Notes under the pieces: generated by a model | Seen by the model: the letters and a program-made list of their open reading frames with translations, nothing else | What the model was told of the DNA's origin: nothing | The model's database searches: none | Shown: positions 43,091-51,496 of the stretch, in pieces | Layout: the number at the start of each line of letters is the position of its first letter | Position numbering within the stretch: position 1 is the first letter of the stretch | Assembly: GCF_002741035.1 (NCBI RefSeq) | Contig: NZ_CP016808.1 | Coordinates: 3,221,001 to 3,285,000, forward strand | Reading direction: 5' to 3' | DNA from: Paenibacillus sp. BIHB 4019 | GTDB taxonomy: Bacteria; Bacillota; Bacilli; Paenibacillales; Paenibacillaceae | DNA length: 64,000 bases | Translations under genes and position numbers: made by a program

Positions 43091-43115
43091 GCAGAAAAGA
43101 AAAGAAAAGAAAAGA
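43091..43115. repeat. Pentanucleotide tract (AAAAG), about 4-5 copies
   Basis: AGAAA units repeat from 43091 to about 43115 in the space after the CoA-transferase gene. The tract lies outside coding sequence and could vary in length by slippage. Confidence 0.8.
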
Positions 43116-43171
43116 GCTATAACAGTTTCTAAGGCTGTTCTTTAACAATTAATAAACCGTCCAATCAATAG

Positions 43172-43209
43172 AAGCCGTCAAATCAATGAATGATTTGACG
43201 GCTTTTTGT
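43172..43209 (+). terminator. Rho-independent terminator of the crotonase/CoA-transferase operon
   Basis: AAGCCGTCAAATCA (43172-43185) pairs with TGATTTGACGGCTT (43191-43204), followed by a T run. It lies well after the CoA-transferase stop; the 366-base gap otherwise holds the pentanucleotide tract and the Fur promoter. Confidence 0.88.
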
Positions 43210-43233
43210 GCTTGTATGCCTTACATCTTCCAA

Positions 43234-43262
43234 TCGACAGTGAGAATTGTTATCACTATAAT
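43234..43262 (+). promoter_or_regulatory. Fur-controlled promoter of the AraC/siderophore gene
   Basis: TCGACA (43234-43239), 17 bases, TATAAT (43257-43262). The spacer holds TGAGAATTGTTATCA (43241-43255), which matches the Fur 7-1-7 motif TGATAAT-N-ATTATCA at 12 of 14 positions. Iron should repress it. Confidence 0.8.
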
Positions 43263-43318
43263 GGGGAGAGGAGCATTAAGGTCTGACCCAGTAGATCCTG
43301 AGGAGTTGAACAAGAGCG

Positions 43319-45295
43319 ATGAATTTGAATGAACACATTCAATTGTGGAACCAAGCGGGCCTCAAGGTGCTTGATATCCGGCATGCGGTGCTGGAGCTAG
43401 GTGAGGAGCTGCGCTCGTATCAGCTGCCTGCGAGCGCTTTTCTTTTTACCGCGCGGGGGCAGGGGCGGATCATGCTCGATGGGGTGGAGCATCGCGCCGA
43501 GTGCTGTTATCTTTGCCATGCAGGCAAAGGGGCGTTTCTTGATATGGAGCCAACCTCCGGTCCACTTGAATATTATTTTATTTTTTATAAAGCATCATTG
43601 TCGCTGCCAGCGCGTCAGGAGCTCGTGCAGCTGCTGGAGCGCAGCAAGCCGTTCCACATGCAGTACGGCTTTGCGCCGCTGCATCATGCCGCCATGTATT
43701 TGAAAATCGTCCGGATGGAACAGGAATGGAAGCAGGCAGGCGCTTTGGAGAAGCTGCGGACGAAATCGCTGTTTTACCAGCTTATTTGCGAGCTGCTGGG
43801 GCAGCTGCATCATCAAGAGATTGCAACGGCAGTGCCGGATATCGCGGCGCAGGCCAGCCGTTATTTGGATGAGCATTATGGCGAGCCGGTAACGCTGGAG
43901 CTGTTGTCCGAGCTGCTTCATTGCAGCCCAAGGCAGCTGCAGCGGCTTTTTAAAGCCCGCTATCAGGCGGGGCCTATCGATTATTTGATTCAAGTGAGGA
44001 TGCAGAAAGCGCGCGAGCTGCTTTTAGGCACAGATGCGTCTTTGAAGGATATCGCAGCTGCGGTTGGTTATCCGGACAGCTACTATTTCAGCCGCATTTT
44101 TAAAAAGCATGTAGGCTCCTCCCCTAGCAGCTTTAAAAGGGCTGGTGAGCCAATGGAAGACAGTCGTCATAATCCATCCGGGTTGTCGCGATATACAATT
44201 GCTGCAAGAAGGCGGCGTCCGTATAGTGGTAAAGGTAGTGGTGAAAATCATTATCAATACCAATTTAGGGGTGCTGGAACGATGTACACAAACAGAAGCA
44301 TTAAAGCGGGCTGGACGGTTAGCCTGCTGTTAAGTTTGACTTTGCTGTTAGCCGCATGCTCAGGCGCGGCGGGCACGAACACAAGCGCAGGGGGCGGAGC
44401 AGGAGCTCCATCAAATAGCATAACCGCGTCGCCGAACGTAACGGACACGGGCTCGAAGGAAAGCGCGCCGCGTACGATTGCGCATATGAAGGGCGAGCTG
44501 AAGCTGGAACAAACGCCGCAGCGTATTGCTGTGCTGGACACCCAGTTCATGGATCAGCTCATTGCCATTGGGGAGCAGCCCTCCGGCAGTGTAGTGACGG
44601 AATCGGAAAAATTGCAATTCCCGGAGTACATGGCGGGCAAGCTGGCAGATGTCGTTACGCTCGGCACGAAGGATGAGCCTAATGTGGAAGCGATTATCGC
44701 ACTTGAGCCGGACATTATTATTGGCACGGAGTTTCAGGATAAAATTTACGACCAATTGACCAAAATCGCGCCAACGCTTATTTTTGAACGCAATGAGGAT
44801 TGGCAGAAGACACTGACAACGTTTGGCCTCATTATGGACAAGGAACAGGAAGCGCAGCAGGTGCTGGATCAATACAATAGCAAAATTTCCGGACTGAAAG
44901 CTGAGCTGTCTGAAAAATACAAAGGACAGACGTTCGCGGTGCTAAGACCGCGTGACAATATTGTCAGGCTGCATACGACGGCCCACCGTACAGCCGCGCT
45001 TTTGTACGATCAGCTGGGGCTGACTCCGCCAGCTATGGCTGTAGATGCAGAGAACAGCAGCGCGTCGCTGTCGCTCGAGAAGCTTCCTGAGCTGGAGGCC
45101 GACCATCTCTTTCTGATGGAGGACAGCAGCAATGTGGAGCTGACGAAGGAATTCGAAAGCTCGGCTATTTGGAAGAGTCTGAAAGCCGTCCAAAACGGCC
45201 ATGTTTACAAAGAGGATACGAATTTGTGGATTGCCTATTATGGCCCGGTAGCGATTAATTTGGTGCTCGACCAAATTCAAGCGGCGCTAAAATAA
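43319..45295 (+). CDS. AraC regulator joined in frame to a siderophore-binding lipoprotein
   Basis: One open frame of 658 residues. Residues 1-170 resemble a cupin-type sensor, and 180-280 form an AraC double helix-turn-helix (LLSELLHCSPRQLQRLFKARY, IAAAVGYPDSYYFSRIFKKHVGSSP). About 40 basic residues follow, then a complete lipoprotein signal (VSLLLSLTLLLAACSG, Cys347) and a FecB/FeuA-type siderophore-binding domain (RIAVLDTQFMDQLIAIG, LEPDIIIGTEF). B. subtilis Btr also fuses AraC to a siderophore binder but without a signal peptide. Here a promoter, a Fur box and a start at 44282 lie in the joint, so the binder may be made alone, and the full frame may be a read-through or a membrane-spanning regulator. 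Confidence 0.8.
   Translation: MNLNEHIQLWNQAGLKVLDIRHAVLELGEELRSYQLPASAFLFTARGQGRIMLDGVEHRAECCYLCHAGKGAFLDMEPTSGPLEYYFIFYKASLSLPARQELVQLLERSKPFHMQYGFAPLHHAAMYLKIVRMEQEWKQAGALEKLRTKSLFYQLICELLGQLHHQEIATAVPDIAAQASRYLDEHYGEPVTLELLSELLHCSPRQLQRLFKARYQAGPIDYLIQVRMQKARELLLGTDASLKDIAAAVGYPDSYYFSRIFKKHVGSSPSSFKRAGEPMEDSRHNPSGLSRYTIAARRRRPYSGKGSGENHYQYQFRGAGTMYTNRSIKAGWTVSLLLSLTLLLAACSGAAGTNTSAGGGAGAPSNSITASPNVTDTGSKESAPRTIAHMKGELKLEQTPQRIAVLDTQFMDQLIAIGEQPSGSVVTESEKLQFPEYMAGKLADVVTLGTKDEPNVEAIIALEPDIIIGTEFQDKIYDQLTKIAPTLIFERNEDWQKTLTTFGLIMDKEQEAQQVLDQYNSKISGLKAELSEKYKGQTFAVLRPRDNIVRLHTTAHRTAALLYDQLGLTPPAMAVDAENSSASLSLEKLPELEADHLFLMEDSSNVELTKEFESSAIWKSLKAVQNGHVYKEDTNLWIAYYGPVAINLVLDQIQAALK
44199..44256 (+). 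promoter_or_regulatory. Internal promoter with Fur box inside the AraC/lipoprotein frame
   Basis: TTGCTG (44199-44204) and TATAGT (44222-44227) are 17 bases apart. TGAAAATCATTATCA (44242-44256) matches the Fur 7-1-7 motif at 13 of 14 positions and lies about 10 bases after the expected start. The ATG at 44282, preceded by AGGGGTG, then opens the lipoprotein. Confidence 0.7.
44282..45295 (+). CDS. Siderophore-binding lipoprotein from internal start (alternative product)
   Basis: Starting at the in-frame ATG 44282, with AGGGGTG just upstream, the product has 337 residues, lipobox LAAC with Cys26, a Gly/Ser/Thr-rich linker to about 70 and a complete Peripla_BP_2 domain. This is the usual length and form of a ferric-siderophore-binding protein. 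It would be exported and anchored to the membrane, and must find its permease elsewhere, since no FecCD permease lies here. I list it beside the long frame because the internal Fur box and promoter argue that it is expressed separately. Confidence 0.55.
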   Translation: MYTNRSIKAGWTVSLLLSLTLLLAACSGAAGTNTSAGGGAGAPSNSITASPNVTDTGSKESAPRTIAHMKGELKLEQTPQRIAVLDTQFMDQLIAIGEQPSGSVVTESEKLQFPEYMAGKLADVVTLGTKDEPNVEAIIALEPDIIIGTEFQDKIYDQLTKIAPTLIFERNEDWQKTLTTFGLIMDKEQEAQQVLDQYNSKISGLKAELSEKYKGQTFAVLRPRDNIVRLHTTAHRTAALLYDQLGLTPPAMAVDAENSSASLSLEKLPELEADHLFLMEDSSNVELTKEFESSAIWKSLKAVQNGHVYKEDTNLWIAYYGPVAINLVLDQIQAALK

Positions 45296-45326
45296 TAAGC
45301 AGCAATCATTTATTATGGACAAGGAA

Positions 45327-45372
45327 AACAGGCATTTTTTGCACAAGCGGCTTGTGCGGAAGATGCCTGTTT
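45327..45372 (+). terminator. Nested hairpin terminator after the siderophore binder
   Basis: AAACAGGCAT (45327-45336) pairs with ATGCCTGTTT (45363-45372); inside, GCACAAG (45341-45347) pairs with CTTGTGC (45351-45357). A T-rich run (TTTTTCTT) follows at 45381. Confidence 0.75.
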
Positions 45373-45528
45373 CATTTGCGTTTTTCTTCAAGAGAAACTT
45401 CCTTTCTGTTTATACAAGATTAGGTAAGCGTTTTCTTTTGCCCGAAAATGATGGTAGAATGGCGTTGATTCCCGTGACCCGCAGCAGCCAAGGAGACTGA
45501 ACTTATATCGTAAGGCGGAGGAAAAGCG

Positions 45529-47235
45529 ATGAAGATGACGACATTTCGAAAAATGATAGCTTTGATTATTGCGCTGCTCATCCCGATTATTTTGCTTTAC
45601 GGCTATTCGAACCAAGTGAGCGTAGATGTGGTGCAGACGACGATCAAGGAGCAGAATCTTAACCGTCTCGGTTTTTTTATGAGCCAGCTCGACATGATGG
45701 TAGATCAGCTTGTGAAGCATTCGACTTCTGCAAGCCGCGACTACAGCATACGGGAGTATGTGGAGGGCCGGGGAAAAAATGATGAGCTTGTCCAGCTCCA
45801 GCGCCACTTGCGACTTGTGGATATGTTGAATATGCAAACGACGACGAGTGCTTGGACGAACCAAATTATTTTATATTTGCGCGATACCAAGGAGCTGATC
45901 TCGACGGATTATTCCGCCCATTATGACGAAGAGAAGCTTGAAGCCAGAGATATGGGCAAATGGGTTCATGAATATGCGACAACGTTCGGCATTAAGGAAA
46001 TGCTGTTCAGCCGCATGCAGCAGTCGGACATGCCGAATTTGTATGTGGAGGTACGGTTCACCGATGCCAATTTAAAAAATATGCTCAATTCGCTCCAGCA
46101 GGATGAGGCACGCGAGCCTTTTCTTTATCATCCCGGCGAAGCGCCGATCATGGGCTTTAACGGCAACTACCGGCTCGTTACGCAGGCGATGGAGCAGCTG
46201 GAAAGCTTGCAGCTCGCGGGCAGCGGCAGCCTTAATCTTGAAATTAACCGCCAGCAATATATTGTGAATTATATCCAATCGTCAAGCCTTGGCTGGTATT
46301 TGGTTGATGTTGTGCCGCTTGCCAGCGTATTTGCGCCGATTAATACGAGCCGCAATCTGTTTTATATCTCGATAGCACTGCTAATGGCGCTCGGCGTTCT
46401 GTCTACCCTGCTGCTGTACCGCAATGTCCAGCGCCCGATTGTGCTGCTTGTGCGGGGAGTGCAGCGCATCAAGGACGGGCAGTTTTCCACTCGCCTGAAG
46501 CAGCGTCCTAACAATGAGTTTGAGTTTTTGTTTAGCAGCTTTAATGAAATGGCGGAGCAGATTCAGGAACTGATCGACAAGGTATACATGGAGACGCTGC
46601 GCTCCAAGGAAGCGACGCTGAAGCAGCTCCAATCGCAGATCAATCCGCATTTTTTATACAACTGTCTATTTTATATTAAAAATATGGCGAATCTCGGCGA
46701 TAAGGAGGCAGTCGTGGCGATGTCGCTGAATTTAGGCGAATACTACCGCTACACGACGCGGATGGAAAACAGCATGACGACGGTTCGCGAGGAGCTTAAG
46801 CTGGTGGAAAACTATTTGATTATTCAGCAGCTTCGTATCCAGCGTCTGCACTATGAAATCGATATTCCTGAGGAGATGATGGATTTGCCTATTCCACGGC
46901 TGCTCATTCAGCCTATTGTGGAAAATTCGGTCGTCCACGGAATTGAAAGCCAGCTGCAATTTGGCATTGTTCATATTAAAGGGCTGCGCCAAAACGGCTT
47001 AAACAGGCTCATCGTTGATGATAATGGCAGCGGCTTGACGAAGGAGGAGATGGTCAAGCTGCGAATGTCGCTCGCTGTCCCGTTGGATGAGCACACCGGG
47101 TGCGGCCTATGGAATACGCATCAACGGCTAACACAGCTATATGGCGGGCATTCGGGCTTGCAGTTTTCCGCTTCGCCTTCACCGCTGGACGGCTTTCGTA
47201 CGGAAATCATTTGGGAGGACAAGGAGGAAGCGTAA
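45529..47235 (+). CDS. YesM-type sensor histidine kinase
   Basis: This 568-residue kinase has TM1 at about 7-28, an extracytoplasmic sensor to about 275, TM2 at 280-300, HAMP at 300-355, the phospho-His box SQINPHFLYNCLFYIKN (about 371), and an ATPase domain with IQPIVENSVVHG and VDDNGSGL. YesM kinases with YesN regulators control sugar importers in Bacillota. GGCGGAGG precedes the ATG. It overlaps the regulator gene by one base. The signal is probably the sugar imported by the ABC system downstream. Confidence 0.92.
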   Translation: MKMTTFRKMIALIIALLIPIILLYGYSNQVSVDVVQTTIKEQNLNRLGFFMSQLDMMVDQLVKHSTSASRDYSIREYVEGRGKNDELVQLQRHLRLVDMLNMQTTTSAWTNQIILYLRDTKELISTDYSAHYDEEKLEARDMGKWVHEYATTFGIKEMLFSRMQQSDMPNLYVEVRFTDANLKNMLNSLQQDEAREPFLYHPGEAPIMGFNGNYRLVTQAMEQLESLQLAGSGSLNLEINRQQYIVNYIQSSSLGWYLVDVVPLASVFAPINTSRNLFYISIALLMALGVLSTLLLYRNVQRPIVLLVRGVQRIKDGQFSTRLKQRPNNEFEFLFSSFNEMAEQIQELIDKVYMETLRSKEATLKQLQSQINPHFLYNCLFYIKNMANLGDKEAVVAMSLNLGEYYRYTTRMENSMTTVREELKLVENYLIIQQLRIQRLHYEIDIPEEMMDLPIPRLLIQPIVENSVVHGIESQLQFGIVHIKGLRQNGLNRLIVDDNGSGLTKEEMVKLRMSLAVPLDEHTGCGLWNTHQRLTQLYGGHSGLQFSASPSPLDGFRTEIIWEDKEEA

Positions 47236-48953
47236 TGGAGGAGCAGCTGGCATTTAGACTACTGCTTGTGGACGATGAGGCAAGCGTGGTGGACAGCCTT
47301 GCCGATACGCTTCCATGGGAGCAAATCGGCATCGGCGCTGTGTTCAAAGCTTATTCCGGCGTAGAGGCGCTGGAAATTTTAAATACAAATACGATCGATA
47401 TTTTGATTACGGACATCCGGATGCCAGGCATCAGCGGGTTGGAGCTGCTCCAGCAGGTGCGGAGGAGCTGGAAGCGGATTAAATGCATTTTGTTGTCCGG
47501 CCATGCCGAGTTTGCTTATGCGCAGCAGGCTATTGCCCATGAAACGTATGACTATTTATTAAAGCCGATCAGTGACGACCACATTTTAGAAAAGGTGAGC
47601 GGGGCGGTTCAGGCTTTAAAGAAGGAGCTGGACGAGAAGAGCTTCCATCAGCGCGTAGCAAGAGCCTTTCAGGAAAATTTGCCGAAGCTTCAGGGCGAGC
47701 TCTTGAATGAATTGCTGGAGGGACGCAACTATTCGGCGGAGCGGCTGCCCGAGAAGCTGGAATCGCTCAAAATTCCGGTTGCCATAAGGCAACGCTTCGC
47801 ACTAATGCTCGTACGGCTGGAGGGCAAGCTGTCGGAGATGGATTTCTACAGCCTGTCCCTGATGGAATATGCGGTGAGCAATATGGCGGAGGAGCTGTTT
47901 GAGGAGCGTTTCCGCCTCTGGACATGCAAAACCATTCACGGTTACTTAGTGGGCATTGTTACGGAAATGCCAGAGAACGCTGGCGGGCCGTCTATTGTGG
48001 AAAAGCAAGGAGAGGGTGAGGAGCCGCTATTCGGCTTATTAGATGATGGCAAAGCTCTGGATGAGGAGCTCCAGCTCAAAGCCTCGCAGCTTCAGCTCAG
48101 CGTCAATCATTATTTGAGTGGCGAGGTGTCTGTGATTGTCAGCCAGTGGGGACTGTTCCCGCATGATGTCAGGCAGCGGTATGAGGATGTTTTGCTGGCG
48201 CTGCGCCGGCAGGTCGGCAGCCAAAGCGGGCTGTTTATCCATGTCGCTTGCGATATCGCCCGCCAGCAGCCGGTTCATTCGCTGCAGCGGCTGTACGAGC
48301 CGCCGATGCTTATTCATTTGATGGAATCGGGCAGCTGGGAAATGGCCGAGCAGAAGCTCTTCGGCATCTGGAGCGAGCTGAGTCAAGGCTGGCCGGATTC
48401 GCCGGAGCATCTGATGGAAGTTTTTTTCTCCATCTATGCCTCGTTCAGCTCCTTTGCGCACAAAAACGGGCGTGAATTGGCGGAGATGATCGGCCCCGGC
48501 TTATCGGATATGAGCGGGCTGCTCCCAAGCCGCTCCATTACGGCGTTGAAAAGCTGGATAGACGAAGCATTCCGTCTGCTGCGGCAAAGCATGGAGAACG
48601 ATACTAGAAATGACCGTGAAATAACGGTAGGCAAAATCCGCAGCTATATTGAGAAAAATCTCGTCACCGATGTGACGCTGCAAGCGATCGCTGATTATCT
48701 ATTTATGCATCCGGTTCATGTGTCGCGGATTTTCAAGCTTGCGACGGGCGAAAATGTGAGCGACTATGTGCTGCGGCTCAAGATGGAGCTGGCGGCATCC
48801 ATGCTGGCCAATCCAGCCCTGAAAAGCTATGAAGTTGCGCTCCAGCTAGGCTATCAGAACCCGAATTATTTCAATAAGGTGTTCAAAAAATATTATTCCC
48901 TGACACCCCAGGAGTACCGGCAAAGGCTGGAGGGCGGCAAGGAACTGAAATAG
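47235..48953 (+). CDS. YesN-type AraC response regulator
   Basis: This 572-residue regulator has a receiver domain (LLLVDDEASVV, phospho-acceptor Asp60 in LITDIRMPG), a long middle region (150-450) of the DUF-type linker found in YesN proteins, and a C-terminal AraC domain (IADYLFMHPVHVSRIFKLAT, LGYQNPNYFNKVFKKYYSLTPQEYR). The ATG at 47235 follows AAGGAGGAAG; the upstream open frame to 47100 overlaps the kinase gene. It should activate the sugar-uptake operon that begins at 49191. Confidence 0.93.
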   Translation: MEEQLAFRLLLVDDEASVVDSLADTLPWEQIGIGAVFKAYSGVEALEILNTNTIDILITDIRMPGISGLELLQQVRRSWKRIKCILLSGHAEFAYAQQAIAHETYDYLLKPISDDHILEKVSGAVQALKKELDEKSFHQRVARAFQENLPKLQGELLNELLEGRNYSAERLPEKLESLKIPVAIRQRFALMLVRLEGKLSEMDFYSLSLMEYAVSNMAEELFEERFRLWTCKTIHGYLVGIVTEMPENAGGPSIVEKQGEGEEPLFGLLDDGKALDEELQLKASQLQLSVNHYLSGEVSVIVSQWGLFPHDVRQRYEDVLLALRRQVGSQSGLFIHVACDIARQQPVHSLQRLYEPPMLIHLMESGSWEMAEQKLFGIWSELSQGWPDSPEHLMEVFFSIYASFSSFAHKNGRELAEMIGPGLSDMSGLLPSRSITALKSWIDEAFRLLRQSMENDTRNDREITVGKIRSYIEKNLVTDVTLQAIADYLFMHPVHVSRIFKLATGENVSDYVLRLKMELAASMLANPALKSYEVALQLGYQNPNYFNKVFKKYYSLTPQEYRQRLEGGKELK

Positions 48954-48965
48954 AGAAGGGCCATA

Positions 48966-49010
48966 ACAGCGGCGCCGCAATCCGAGCGATGGAGCGGTGC
49001 TGTTTTTTTT
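48966..49010 (+). terminator. Rho-independent terminator of the kinase-regulator pair
   Basis: An ACAGCGGCGCCGC arm at 48966 pairs imperfectly with GCGGTGCTGT ending at 49003, followed by eight T. Confidence 0.8.
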
Positions 49011-49124
49011 GTACTATTTTTCACCGTGAAAAGGGGGGAGTGGAATTGTGTTAATTTTGTATCATTCGATTAAATTGTTGTCATATTATCTTTTAACTAT
49101 TCGAATTAAGATAGGGACAGAAGC

Positions 49125-49139
49125 ATGAAAGCGCTTCAA
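49125..49139 (+). promoter_or_regulatory. cre-like CcpA site
   Basis: ATGAAAGCGCTTCAA matches the cre consensus WTGAAARCGYTTWNN at all but one defined position. It lies 52 bases before the sugar-binding lipoprotein gene and would impose carbon catabolite control. Confidence 0.7.
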
Positions 49140-49190
49140 CTAAGATGATGCTGTACGTGAAAAAAAGCGAAACGGGAGGTCAGCATTTCT

Positions 49191-50525
49191 ATGAAAAACG
49201 GAGTGAAAAAAGCAGTAGCAGTTTCTTTGTTGACAGTTGTCGTGGCAGGCTGCGGGAATGCAGGCAATCAGGGAACGGCCAACAACGGCGGGGCGACCGC
49301 GCAAGCGGGCAGCGGCGAGAAGCCGACGCTTACCTTCTGGATGAAGAAGCAGCTGTTTGATGATCAAAACACGTTAATTACAGAGCGTGCGAAGCAATTT
49401 GGAGAAGAAAACAATGTGAACGTAAATGTGGAGCTGATTGCCTACGAGGATTTTTATCCGAAGTGGACGGCGGCGATTGAATCCAAATCGGTGCCGGATG
49501 TATCCTTTTTCGGCTATCAGGAAATTGGGCAATTTTACGGTAAAGATGTTTTGGAGGATGTAAGCGATGTGGTGGCCAGCCTGCAAGGCAAAAGCGCCAT
49601 TAATGAAAATACGAAAAAAGCGATTACGTTCAGCGGCAAGCAATACGGTGTGCCCTTCTGGACCGAGACGCAGGTGCTTTACTATCGCAAGGATTTGCTT
49701 GCCAATGCAGGCTACACAGAGCCTCCGAAAACATGGGACGAGCTTAGGGAAATGGGCAAAAAGCTGACAGACACGAGCAAAGGCCTATATGGCATCGGCA
49801 TGGGCTATGGCAAAGGCAACTCCGACGCCGAGTTTCTGACTCGCGGCATTATTTGGTCCTACGGCGGATCTGTCGATACGCAGGATGGCAAAACGGTCAT
49901 TGCGGATTCGCCGGAAACGGTACAGGCCGCTTCGTTTATCCGCGATATTTTCTTAACGGATAAAAGCACGCCGCCAAGCGCAATCGGCTGGGATGACGCA
50001 GGCAACAATAAAGCTTACTTGAGCGGACAAGCGGCGATGATTTTTAACACGGGCAGCGTGCTCGCGACGATTAAGAAGGACAACCCGGACTTATATGAAA
50101 AAACAGGCATAGCGCCTTACCCGGCCGGTCCGAAAGGCACCTTTATTCCAGGCATCAGCAACAATCTCGGCATTTTCAAAGATTCGAAAAACAAGGATTT
50201 GGCTAAAAAATTCATCTCTTACATGCTGGACAAAGACTGGTACAAGTCATGGATTGAGAAGGGCGCTCCACTGACGGCTCCCGTATATGACGAGCTGGCG
50301 AAGGAAGCGGTATGGCAGGACGAGAAAAACAAAGCATTTGTCGAATCCGTTGCCGGCTTTAATTTCCTCGGCTATCCTGGCGAGTACAATGCGAAGGCGG
50401 GGGAAGTGTTCAATCTTCGCATTCTCAACGATACGTTCCAGAAGCTGCTGCTTGAAACGAGCTATACGCCGCAAGCGGCCATCACAGATATGCAGGCTAA
50501 AATTCAAGAGGTTTACAGCAAATAG
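49191..50525 (+). CDS. Sugar ABC importer binding lipoprotein (SBP_bac_1)
   Basis: This 444-residue lipoprotein has lipobox VAGC (18-21) and an SBP_bac_1 fold: LTFWMKKQLFDDQNTLITERAKQF, YEDFYPKWTAAIES, YGVPFWTETQVLYYRKDLL, PKTWDELREMGKKL. It binds an oligosaccharide or sugar acid. GGGAGGT precedes the ATG. It heads an operon with two permeases, a 2-hydroxyacid dehydrogenase and a DapA-family aldolase, behind a cre site. No ATPase is present, as is usual for such importers, which share an MsmX-type ATPase. Confidence 0.93.
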   Translation: MKNGVKKAVAVSLLTVVVAGCGNAGNQGTANNGGATAQAGSGEKPTLTFWMKKQLFDDQNTLITERAKQFGEENNVNVNVELIAYEDFYPKWTAAIESKSVPDVSFFGYQEIGQFYGKDVLEDVSDVVASLQGKSAINENTKKAITFSGKQYGVPFWTETQVLYYRKDLLANAGYTEPPKTWDELREMGKKLTDTSKGLYGIGMGYGKGNSDAEFLTRGIIWSYGGSVDTQDGKTVIADSPETVQAASFIRDIFLTDKSTPPSAIGWDDAGNNKAYLSGQAAMIFNTGSVLATIKKDNPDLYEKTGIAPYPAGPKGTFIPGISNNLGIFKDSKNKDLAKKFISYMLDKDWYKSWIEKGAPLTAPVYDELAKEAVWQDEKNKAFVESVAGFNFLGYPGEYNAKAGEVFNLRILNDTFQKLLLETSYTPQAAITDMQAKIQEVYSK

Positions 50526-50613
50526 GGTTGTGTAAAGTGAGCGGTTATTCATTCGGCGGCGGACGGCCAGAGCATCTGGCCCTCCAATGCCTTTAAGTAA
50601 GGCGGGATGAGGC

Positions 50614-51486
50614 TTGAATACTAACCAAAACAATAAACTGGCTTATTTCCTCATGAGCCCGGTATTGATTTATCTGCTTGCGGTTATGGTGCTGCCATTT
50701 GGCTGGGCGCTTTATCTAAGCTTTACGAATAAAGTCGTAGGAGCGGATGCGGTATTTATCGGGCTCGGCAATTATTTGGAGCTGCTGCAGGATTCGGCAT
50801 TCTGGAAGGCGACGTGGAATACCGTTGTTTTTACTGGCGTAGCCGTGTTGTTCAAAACGGTGTTTGGCATGATTATGGCGCTTGTGCTTAATGAAAAAAT
50901 CATATTCCGCAATACGTTTCGTGTCCTTTTATTTTTACCTTGGACGATCCCGACTATTGTATCGGTGTTTACCTGGCAGTGGATTTATTCCGATGTTGGC
51001 GGAGTGCTGAACTTTCTGCTGTTGAAAGCCCATCTGATTAATCAACCGCTTGGCTGGCTGGCAAGGCCGGACCTTGCGATGTTCTCGGTCATTCTGGTTA
51101 ACGTATGGCGGGGCATCCCCTTTATGGGCATTGCCATTCTTGCTGGCCTTCAGACCGTGTCGAAGGAAATGTATGAAGCGGCTATGCTGGACGGAGCGGG
51201 TGCGGTCAAGCGTTTCTGGCATATGACGCTGCCTTCCGTAAAGGAAGTTACGATACTCGCTGCAGTGATGACTACGATTTGGACCTTGAACGATTTCGAA
51301 ATTATTTGGCTGCTGACGCGCGGAGGGCCTGCCAATGCGACACAGGTGCTGTCTACGCTGAGCTATACGATCGGATTTTTGAATATGAGTCTTGGAAAAG
51401 CGATCGCCATCGCCATTATGACGATGCCGCCGTTGATCCTGCTGATCAACTACGTCACGAAGCGATCGCTATCATCCAGAGATTAG
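50614..51486 (+). CDS. Sugar ABC importer permease (MalF-type)
   Basis: This 290-residue permease has six helices and the EAA loop EMYEAAMLDGAGAVKRFWHMTLPSVKE (about 187-213). The start is TTG, with GGCGGG seven bases upstream; a nearby ATG is out of frame and closes at once. It pairs with the next permease to form the channel of the importer. Confidence 0.93.
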   Translation: MNTNQNNKLAYFLMSPVLIYLLAVMVLPFGWALYLSFTNKVVGADAVFIGLGNYLELLQDSAFWKATWNTVVFTGVAVLFKTVFGMIMALVLNEKIIFRNTFRVLLFLPWTIPTIVSVFTWQWIYSDVGGVLNFLLLKAHLINQPLGWLARPDLAMFSVILVNVWRGIPFMGIAILAGLQTVSKEMYEAAMLDGAGAVKRFWHMTLPSVKEVTILAAVMTTIWTLNDFEIIWLLTRGGPANATQVLSTLSYTIGFLNMSLGKAIAIAIMTMPPLILLINYVTKRSLSSRD

Positions 51487-51496
51487 GTGATATAGG

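Noticed and set aside
44145..44333. 62-codon ORF overlapping the AraC/lipoprotein joint
   Set aside because: Out of frame, no known domain, explained by the internal regulatory region.
47100..47234. Upstream extension of the YesN gene
   Set aside because: It overlaps the kinase gene's end in another frame and the ATG at 47235 has a strong ribosome site.
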